Part shown: one piece after another, positions 34,180 to 41,177 of the stretch
Numbering within the stretch: position 1 is the stretch's first letter
Layout of the letters: each line of letters begins with the position of its first letter
Assembly: GCA_964449285.1 (NCBI GenBank)
Contig: CAYUZX010000009.1
Location: 1 to 64,000 of the forward strand
Direction of reading: 5' to 3'
DNA: 64,000 nucleotides
DNA from: QYOJ01 sp964449285
GTDB taxonomy: Bacteria > Bacteroidota > Bacteroidia > Bacteroidales > FEN-979
Program-made: the position numbers and the translations under genes
Notes under the pieces: generated by a model
Told to the model about the DNA's origin: nothing
Database searches by the model: none
What the model saw: the letters and a program-made list of their open reading frames with translations, nothing else

Positions 34180-34200
34180 CAGAAGATTCATTGATTGATG

Positions 34201-34208
34201 CAAAAATA
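34201..34208 (-). promoter_or_regulatory. Bacteroidota -7 box ahead of the third ACP
   Basis: Minus strand TATTTTTG followed by CAT, identical over 12 bases (GTATTTTTGCAT) to the element before the first ACP. It is 22 bases ahead of the ATG at 34179. Confidence 0.5.
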
Positions 34209-34224
34209 CATTTTTTATAGATTA

Positions 34225-35448
34225 CTAACGGGAAAACTTGCGAATAACAAGGGCTGAGTTCGTGCCTCCAAATCCGAATGAGTTTGAAAGGAATGCATTG
34301 ATTTCTGTCGGAGTAGTAACTTGGGCGATATTTAGCTTTTTGGAAAACTCATCAGGAGTATGAAAGTTAATATTGGGTGCAACAAAGTTGTTCTGCATCA
34401 TCAATACGGAATATACTACCTCACTTGCCCCGCCCATCCACATTTCGTGACCTGTCATTGATTTGGTGCTGCTAATCAGCGGTTTTGTTTTCCCAAAAAT
34501 ATCATTGATTGCCTGGGCTTCATTGCTGTCGCCACCCTGAGTAGAGGTGGCATGGGCATTGATGTAGTCCATTTTTTCAGCACTCAGGCCAGAACTTTTC
34601 AATGCCATTTGCATAGCACGCCTGGGGCCTTCAACATTGGGTAAGGAGATATGTTCCCCGTTGGAGGAGAATCCATAACCCAACACCTCTCCCAAAATTG
34701 TTGCCCCACGTTTTACAGCGGAGTCGTAACTCTCAAGAATTACAGTCGCCGCTCCGCCACTTGGCACCAGGCCGTCACGATCGTGGTCAAAAGGCCGGGA
34801 GGCTTTGGTAGGCTCTGATTCGTGTGTGGAGAATGCATTGAGGGCATCAAAACTGGCTGTGGATTCAGGATTGATCTCCTGGGCGCCTCCGCAGATGATG
34901 ATATCCTGTAATCCCTGTTTAATTAGCAGATATCCCATTCCGATGGCATGCGAACCACTAGCACAAGCGCCGGCAATCGTAAAGTTTATTCCCCGAAGCC
35001 GGAAGATGACTGAAAGATTCATAGAGACCGTCGAATTCATGGACTGGAAGATATATCCGGAACCAATCATCATGGTATCTTTTTTTTCACGCAGGATGTC
35101 AACAGATTCAACAACTGGCACTGCAGAGCTGTCATTTCCATATAGGATGCCAACTTCATGCTGATCCAGGAAAGATTGCTCAATTCCCGCAACCTTGAGT
35201 GCTTCCAGAGAAGCAATGTAGGCATATTCACCCTGAACTGCCATTCCAATCCGCATTCTCCGGTCGAGAACCCCTTTAAGAACAGGGCGGTCTACCATGC
35301 CAGTAAGGGCTGAGCGGAATCCCATCTTTTTGCGTATAGGGTCGAAAATAATTCCGGATTTTCCCTGGTACAATGAATTTCTGACCTCATCGAGATTCTT
35401 TCCAATGACGGAGTAGATGCCCATGCCGGTTATTACGACTCTATTCAT
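34225..35448 (-). CDS. Beta-ketoacyl-ACP synthase (FabB-like)
   Basis: 407 aa with Cys162 (IAGACASGSHAIG), His299 (NAHATSTQGGD) and His334 (MTGHEMWMGGASE). The HEMWMGG and NAHATST variants place it nearer FabB than the other KS enzymes here. The bases immediately upstream of its ATG are four copies of an 8-base repeat, so no normal ribosome binding site is present. It follows FabG in the same orientation and precedes ACP, acyltransferase and radical SAM genes. Confidence 0.9.
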   Translation of the reverse strand: MNRVVITGMGIYSVIGKNLDEVRNSLYQGKSGIIFDPIRKKMGFRSALTGMVDRPVLKGVLDRRMRIGMAVQGEYAYIASLEALKVAGIEQSFLDQHEVGILYGNDSSAVPVVESVDILREKKDTMMIGSGYIFQSMNSTVSMNLSVIFRLRGINFTIAGACASGSHAIGMGYLLIKQGLQDIIICGGAQEINPESTASFDALNAFSTHESEPTKASRPFDHDRDGLVPSGGAATVILESYDSAVKRGATILGEVLGYGFSSNGEHISLPNVEGPRRAMQMALKSSGLSAEKMDYINAHATSTQGGDSNEAQAINDIFGKTKPLISSTKSMTGHEMWMGGASEVVYSVLMMQNNFVAPNINFHTPDEFSKKLNIAQVTTPTEINAFLSNSFGFGGTNSALVIRKFSR

Positions 35449-35480
35449 GAAATAGCGAAATAGCGAAATAGCGAGGTAGC
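35449..35480. repeat. Octamer array (gaaatagc, four copies) abutting the KS start codon
   Basis: gaaatagc three times, then gaggtagc, with no spacer to the ATG at 35446-35448. It replaces the leader of the KS gene. Confidence 0.92.
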
Positions 35481-35529
35481 GAAAATATAAAAATATATGT
35501 TAATGGAAGTGCTTAAAGGGTAATTCTTC

Positions 35530-35560
35530 ATTCGAAAATCGTTATTCGAAAATCGTTATT
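35530..35560. repeat. Two copies of a 14-base repeat ending at the FabG stop
   Basis: attcgaaaatcgtt at 35530-35543 and 35544-35557. The array ends within two bases of the FabG stop codon (35559-35561). Confidence 0.9.
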
Positions 35561-36287
35561 AGGTATATAGTCCTCCGTTTACGTTGATTACGGCTCCCGT
35601 AATGTAGGAGGCCTCTTCAGAAGCCAGAAACCCAACGATTCCCGCAACTTCTTCGGGGTTCCCGAAACGTCCCATCGGAATCATTGCTTTGAGCTGACTC
35701 TCATCCATATCCTTGGTCATATCGGTACGGATGAATCCCGGGGCGACTGCATTGACCGTCACTTTTTTCTTGGCTACCTCTTGGGCCATCGCTTTAGTAG
35801 CTCCAATTACTCCTGCTTTGGCTGCCGAATAATTTACCTGTCCGGGTAATCCTTTCAATCCCGATAATGAGACCACGTTAATGATCCTGCCGAACTTGTT
35901 GATCAGCATATCTTTTGTCAGCGCTCTTGTCACATAAAGAAAACTGTTTAGGTTGGTGTTGATTACGTCGTGCCATTCATCGTCTTTCATCCACATCACC
36001 AGAGCATCTTTCCGGATGCCGGCATTGTTCACCAGAACCGATATATAGGCGCCTTCATGCTGTTCAATCCATCCGGTCAAAGCGTTTTCAACCTCCTGCT
36101 GACGGGAGACATCGAACCTTATTATCTCACCATCACTCCCTTTCTCACGAACCATCTCCAATGTCTTCTCTGCTTCATCCTGGTTTGAGTGATAATTGAT
36201 AAGGATGTAGTGCCCTGTTGCAGCAAGCTTAAGGCAACAAGCCCTTCCAATTCCTCTGGAACCACCTGTCACTAATGCGTATTTCAT
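35559..36287 (-). CDS. 3-oxoacyl-ACP reductase (FabG-like SDR)
   Basis: 242 aa classical SDR with TGGSRGIGRA (cofactor loop), NNAG (87-90) and the catalytic Ser140, Tyr153 and Lys157 (YSAAK). It reduces the 3-keto group of acyl-ACP with NADPH. It follows the ammonia lyase by 29 bases and is the only ketoreductase seen in the locus. The C-terminus ITGAVINVNGGLYT is canonical. Confidence 0.92.
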   Translation of the reverse strand: MKYALVTGGSRGIGRACCLKLAATGHYILINYHSNQDEAEKTLEMVREKGSDGEIIRFDVSRQQEVENALTGWIEQHEGAYISVLVNNAGIRKDALVMWMKDDEWHDVINTNLNSFLYVTRALTKDMLINKFGRIINVVSLSGLKGLPGQVNYSAAKAGVIGATKAMAQEVAKKKVTVNAVAPGFIRTDMTKDMDESQLKAMIPMGRFGNPEEVAGIVGFLASEEASYITGAVINVNGGLYT

Positions 36288-36316
36288 AATTTTTGTTGTT
36301 TCCCTGACGTGGGAGG

Positions 36317-37870
36317 TTACTCCTCCAGGGAGAACTGTGGTTTGGTCTCCATGATATACTGAACAATATTTCTAACATCCGGATATCGCACGGTATCTTC
36401 GGTGAATTTCGGCACAATCACCCGGAGGTCTTCATACTTACTTTTGGAATAGGATGACAATTTATCTTTGATCTCCAGGTAATCGATGGCCTGAAGAATG
36501 GAGATCATTTCTATCGCCAGAACCTGGTATGTATTCTCAATTACTTTTTTTGTCAGTAATGCTGCATTTGTACCCATGCTTACAATATCCTGGTTGTCGT
36601 TATTGTTGGTAATACTATGCAGGTACATGGGGAACGAAAGCGTTTGATTCTCGGCGACGGTGGAAACAGCAGTAAATTGTACACCTTGCATCCCCAAGTT
36701 CAGGCCAAGTTTGCCAAGATTTACAAACGGAGGTAATTTCTCGTTCAGCTTGGGGTTCATAAGGTAATTGAGCTGCCGTTCTGCCAGCATGGATAGTTTG
36801 GTTATTGCAATTTTAAGCTTGTCCATCTCAAGAGCCACATAGTCGCCATGGAAGTTACCTCCGTGATAAACGTTCCTGTGCTCTCCATCAATGATAGGAT
36901 TGTCGCTGCATGAGTTAACTTCATTCATCAGGACATGTATGGTGAAGAGGATCGTGTCAAGAACAGGGCCAAGTACTTGAGGGACACACCTGAGAGAGTA
37001 ATATTCCTGTACTTTTTCTTTAAATACCTCCACCTCAACGGTTTTGTCGTTATAATACAGATGATCAGCTCTGCGACGTATTAGTTGACTATCCTTCAGG
37101 ATAGATTTCATGGTGCGGGCAACCTGACGCTGGCCATGGTGTGATTTAGCCCGATTGAGGCCGTCTGAAAAATGATCATCATACGACTCCACAATCTCAG
37201 TTATCATCGAAGATGCGAGCATTGACCAGTCAAGGAGATTTCTTGCATGAATGGCATTGATCATTCCAATGCCGGTCATAGTAGAGGTACCATTGATAAG
37301 CCCCAGGCCTTCCCTGATATGCATCTTTATAGGAGTAAGGCCTAACTCTTCAAATACTTCTGTTGTTGGTCTGATTGCTCCCTGATACGAGACCTCTCCT
37401 TCACCAATGAGGTTCAAAGCCAGATGAGCAAGTTGTATGAGGTCCCCGCTAGCACCAACCCCTCCGTGCTCCGGGATGTAAGGGTTGACGTCGAGGTTGA
37501 TCATATCTTTGATCAATTCAACAACTTCAGGATGAATACCTGATTTTCCCTGAATGAGGGTGTTGAGCCGTGCCATCATTGTGGCTTTGGCGTAAATATC
37601 GGGGAGAGGATCTCCGCATCCTGCCGCATGAGACCTGATCAGGTTGTACTGCAAATCCAGTTCACGATTGTCATTAATCTTGAACTGAGCCATAGGGCCA
37701 AGGCCAGTATTAATCCCATAGATTACTTTGCCTTTGGCAAACCCTTTCAAAAATTCGTAATCCTCAGCGACTTTCCTCCTGGCTTCTATGTCGATTTCAA
37801 CTTTTTCTCCTTCAAAAAGTACTTTGAAGAAATCTCCAACCGTTGTTTTCCGGTTCCCTACAACAACCAT
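36317..37870 (-). CDS. Aromatic amino acid ammonia lyase (HAL/TAL family)
   Basis: 517 aa. The Ala-Ser-Gly that forms the MIO prosthetic group is at 140-142 (GGVGASGDLIQLAHLAL), the catalytic Tyr51 is in YGINTGLGP, and the NEVNSCSDNP and FHGDYVAL blocks are present. The selectivity region reads NLIRSHAAGCG. Lyases in flexirubin clusters act on tyrosine to give 4-coumarate, the starter of the aryl polyene; histidine cannot be excluded by reading alone, but no other hut genes are near. It is the first gene of the long minus-strand operon. Confidence 0.87.
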   Translation of the reverse strand: MVVVGNRKTTVGDFFKVLFEGEKVEIDIEARRKVAEDYEFLKGFAKGKVIYGINTGLGPMAQFKINDNRELDLQYNLIRSHAAGCGDPLPDIYAKATMMARLNTLIQGKSGIHPEVVELIKDMINLDVNPYIPEHGGVGASGDLIQLAHLALNLIGEGEVSYQGAIRPTTEVFEELGLTPIKMHIREGLGLINGTSTMTGIGMINAIHARNLLDWSMLASSMITEIVESYDDHFSDGLNRAKSHHGQRQVARTMKSILKDSQLIRRRADHLYYNDKTVEVEVFKEKVQEYYSLRCVPQVLGPVLDTILFTIHVLMNEVNSCSDNPIIDGEHRNVYHGGNFHGDYVALEMDKLKIAITKLSMLAERQLNYLMNPKLNEKLPPFVNLGKLGLNLGMQGVQFTAVSTVAENQTLSFPMYLHSITNNNDNQDIVSMGTNAALLTKKVIENTYQVLAIEMISILQAIDYLEIKDKLSSYSKSKYEDLRVIVPKFTEDTVRYPDVRNIVQYIMETKPQFSLEE

Positions 37871-37979
37871 ATGCTCTTAGTGTTAAATGCCAGATGCCTG
37901 GTAAAACAGACCTCATGGTAATTTATAAGTGCAAGGCAAATTTTTCTTGAAAATTACGCTTGAAGCGTACCCAATATCG

Positions 37980-38249
37980 CTACCGGTCGCGTTTAAAGAA
38001 ATTATCAGGTTTAGGTCTGGCCTCATTTACTTTCATTTCCCGATTGTCAACTTCACGGCCATTGAGTTCCTGGATCGCTTTATTTGCTTCTTCATTATCT
38101 TCCATGACTACAAAACCAAATCCTTTGCTTTGTCCTGTGTATTTGTCACTGATTAAATTTACTGAACCAACCTCACCAAACTCTTCAAAAAGTTGTTTCA
38201 GGTCATCTTCATTAACCTTGTAACTAAGGTTTCCTACATAAATGTTCAT
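37980..38249 (-). CDS. RRM-type RNA-binding protein
   Basis: 89 aa single RRM. RNP2 is MNIYVGNLSY and RNP1 is SKGFGFVVM, with a basic tail (RPKPDNFFKRDR). These small RRM proteins are common in Bacteroidota and cyanobacteria and are often cold- or stress-linked. It stands alone between the polyene locus and the tRNA gene and probably marks the end of the locus. Confidence 0.93.
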   Translation of the reverse strand: MNIYVGNLSYKVNEDDLKQLFEEFGEVGSVNLISDKYTGQSKGFGFVVMEDNEEANKAIQELNGREVDNREMKVNEARPKPDNFFKRDR

Positions 38250-38345
38250 ACGAAATTGTTTTTGATACTATTAATTTTTCTCGAAGTAAAAAAGCGGGTT
38301 AAAATCAGACTAAACAGCATAAAAGTAACTCGGGCTTTTTATTCG

Positions 38346-38419
38346 TGACTCCGGAGGGATTCAAACCCCCAACCTTCTGATCCGTAGTCAGATGCTCTAT
38401 TCAGTTGAGCCACGGAGCC
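38346..38419 (-). tRNA. tRNA-Arg (anticodon ACG)
   Basis: 74 nt cloverleaf on the minus strand. The acceptor stem GGCTCCG pairs with CGGAGTC (one G-U). The anticodon stem TCTGA/TCAGA encloses CTACGGA (anticodon ACG), and the T loop is GTTTGAATC. The CCA end is not encoded. Confidence 0.93.
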
Positions 38420-38468
38420 GATTAAGAGCGCAAAGGTACGAATTTTTATATTCTACACCACCACCTCT

Positions 38469-41165
38469 TTATCTCTTAATAAGACGAGCTAGTTCTTCTC
38501 CGGTTCCAATTCTATATCCTTCAGAGAAGAAATTGATTAACCCTGTTGGGTTGATGAAAAGGACAAGAGGAAATTTTCCTGAACGTACCATGTCGAGGGA
38601 ATGATACAGTAAATCAAAGGGATAAGCCCCGTAAAGAGCACAGATCACATTTTTGGGAAGGTCTTCTTTCTCCTTCAGGACAAACTGATCCATCTCATTC
38701 TGATCGGGAAAGAATAAGATGACAGAACCTTTCCATTTTTCAATCTCGTTTGCTTTTGCTTTGAGGTCTGCAACAAAATGTTTGGTTGGCTCTTTATCTG
38801 TTTCCATCCAGGCCATGACAAGCCCTTTTGAAGGATTGATCTGAATGCCTGCATTCTCCAGGTCCGATTTCAGTTTACTTTGTTCAAAAGAGCCGAATAT
38901 CGGTGGTGGGGTAAAATCTTTTCGCAGTGTAACAGGTAATTCCATGGCTTTTTCTCCATCAAGTTTAACCTGAACAATACGGGCAAGCACAGTCCCGTCA
39001 GATAAACGGCACCCTGTGACAATAAGGTAAGTGCCTGGAACAAGTTGGAGTGTGACAGGGAAATCTTTTACCAGTTCACTGTTTTCATAGTCAAGGGGCC
39101 GGAAGAATCCATCTTTGTGTTGCTCAACTGTATAATGGATATAGTACTTCGGCTCAACCGGATTTTCAGGAGCATTAAAAAGGGTTAAAACGGCACTACG
39201 CTCTTGCTCTGATGGCGCTTCTTCGAAATAAACATCCTTCCAGCTATCACCCAGATAATATTGCGGAATCTTGGTGGCAGGCTCAACCCGTGCAGGAATT
39301 CCAAAACTGCGGCATACAGCTACAAAGAAGATATCTCTGGAATGTGGATCCGCCACTTTTATTTCATATACACCAACAGGAGTCAATGGAGCACGACTAT
39401 AGTTGGCTTCTTTGTCAATAGCGATATTTGCTTTCACCCAATTGACAATCACATCCGGGTTTTCTGTTGCATCAGTGATAAAGTCAGATTGAAAGTTTTT
39501 TCTCAGATAGGTATGGAAAGGTTTCAGAAGCTCATTGTCGATACGGGGATTCAGGATATATGGAACGAGAAGGTTGTTGTTCATTATTCCAAACTGGTTG
39601 CCACTAGTGGGAATTGTGTCGGGGAAATTTGAAATTAAAACAGGAGTGAAGCGGAGTTCTGCGGCGCCAAATTTGAAATTAGAAAATACGTCAGCCAGGA
39701 CTTCAGGATTGATGTCGTGGAGATCTTTTTCGGAAATGGCATCAAGAAGAGGAAATATGAATTGTTTTAGGGTGTCCGGAGTATCGGAGATAAATGTAAT
39801 GATCTCCCGCCAGTTTCCTCTCGATCCTTCCAGAAAATGCCATAATGTATCCGGATCAAGCCCCAATGTTGTTGCCAGCCGATACGTTTTGGAGGAATCG
39901 ATAAAGGTTCCCTCATAGGAGCCACGTAATTTATCTTCAAATTGAAGCCGGTCGTTGTTTGACTTTCTCTGCGATTCATCCACTTGATCTGATATATCTT
40001 GCGCAGTTGGAGGTACAAAATCAAAATTCAGTCCGCCTGTGATTGCTGTTGTAAGTTCCAGATAAATATTTATTGTGTCCATCGATCTTACATCAGCCCT
40101 GGCAAACCCATATTTCCCATTCTTTGTTGCCCAGATCAACAAATCGCCATAGCCGGTTAGCAGGGAGGCCAGTCCATTATTATTGGATTTGGTTTTCAGG
40201 AGGGGATAGAATTCAGCATAATTATAAAGCTGAAATTCCACTTCGGCATTGGGAATTGTCTGCTGATGGATGTCCAGGATACGTGCCCATATGCGTTTTG
40301 TCTCTGTGTAATTTGGCAGGATATTGATCTGTGTATACCGTTCATCCTTCAATAGTACATCCTCACTCCCCTCGTAATCTCCAAATACATTGGTATTTAC
40401 CAGCATGGCTCTTTTGGCAGGGGAGGTGAACCAGGCCAGATCGAGATCAGACTCTGGTTCACAGGCACCCAAATAGTGCCAGGTAGAATCGATCCAAACT
40501 TCTACCCAGGCGTGGTTGTCGTCACTATGAGCCCACCTGGGCGTATAACATTGCCTGGCCGGTATTCCTACCGCACGCAGAGCAGCAGTTGTAAGCGTGG
40601 ACTCCTCCCCACACCGGCCATAAGCTGTTTTTACTGTCGCTAATGGAGAAGAGGTCCGGCCATCGGTTCCCTTATAAGTAACCTTTTCGTGACACCAGTG
40701 GTTGACTTCCAGAGCTGCATCCTTCATCGACATCCCCTTGATGCGGTTTTTCAGCTCAGAAAAAAATAACCACCTGGAAGAGTCCAGGTTTTCGTTGTTC
40801 ACCCTGATAGGAAGTACAAAATGCCGGAATATCTCCTCCGGTATAACCCGTCCCCAGGAAAAGGTATCCCGTGCGGCCAGTGAACTCTTTACATTTTTTA
40901 GAAAAAACTCACCGTTGTAATCGGCAAGATCGTTCAACGACATGTAGGCATAGAGAAATTCAAGCGCTTCCTTTTCTTCCGTGGTCAATTGTTGCTGAAA
41001 CACGCCAAAGAGGGTATCTGACCGGTGCTTCGCAAACTCCTCCTGTTTTTCAAACTGTTTTCTGACTTTTGCACGGTAGTTTGGGTCAGAGATAAAATGA
41101 TCTCCGTTATTGCAGGAGAGATTACAAATCAGAGGAATAACTAAAAGAGAAATTAATTGCTTCAT
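38469..41165 (-). CDS. Large transglutaminase-like lipoprotein with C-terminal thioredoxin-like segment
   Basis: 898 aa. A lipoprotein-like signal (VIPLICNLSC) precedes a transglutaminase-like domain: Cys185 in AYGRCGEEST and His218 in DNHAWVEVW, with a downstream Asp region. A second, weaker unit near residues 580-640 (NPDVIVNWVKANI...GVYEIKVADPHSRDIFFVAVCRSFGIPARVEP) looks like a degenerate copy of the same fold. The last 100 residues have a thioredoxin-fold pattern (GSVILFFPDQNEM, KFPLVLFINPTGLINFFSEG) without CxxC. Function is unknown; envelope protein processing is possible. It lies 12 bases downstream of the glycyl radical enzyme. Confidence 0.75.
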   Translation of the reverse strand: MKQLISLLVIPLICNLSCNNGDHFISDPNYRAKVRKQFEKQEEFAKHRSDTLFGVFQQQLTTEEKEALEFLYAYMSLNDLADYNGEFFLKNVKSSLAARDTFSWGRVIPEEIFRHFVLPIRVNNENLDSSRWLFFSELKNRIKGMSMKDAALEVNHWCHEKVTYKGTDGRTSSPLATVKTAYGRCGEESTLTTAALRAVGIPARQCYTPRWAHSDDNHAWVEVWIDSTWHYLGACEPESDLDLAWFTSPAKRAMLVNTNVFGDYEGSEDVLLKDERYTQINILPNYTETKRIWARILDIHQQTIPNAEVEFQLYNYAEFYPLLKTKSNNNGLASLLTGYGDLLIWATKNGKYGFARADVRSMDTINIYLELTTAITGGLNFDFVPPTAQDISDQVDESQRKSNNDRLQFEDKLRGSYEGTFIDSSKTYRLATTLGLDPDTLWHFLEGSRGNWREIITFISDTPDTLKQFIFPLLDAISEKDLHDINPEVLADVFSNFKFGAAELRFTPVLISNFPDTIPTSGNQFGIMNNNLLVPYILNPRIDNELLKPFHTYLRKNFQSDFITDATENPDVIVNWVKANIAIDKEANYSRAPLTPVGVYEIKVADPHSRDIFFVAVCRSFGIPARVEPATKIPQYYLGDSWKDVYFEEAPSEQERSAVLTLFNAPENPVEPKYYIHYTVEQHKDGFFRPLDYENSELVKDFPVTLQLVPGTYLIVTGCRLSDGTVLARIVQVKLDGEKAMELPVTLRKDFTPPPIFGSFEQSKLKSDLENAGIQINPSKGLVMAWMETDKEPTKHFVADLKAKANEIEKWKGSVILFFPDQNEMDQFVLKEKEDLPKNVICALYGAYPFDLLYHSLDMVRSGKFPLVLFINPTGLINFFSEGYRIGTGEELARLIKR

Positions 41166-41177
41166 TATAACTTGTTC

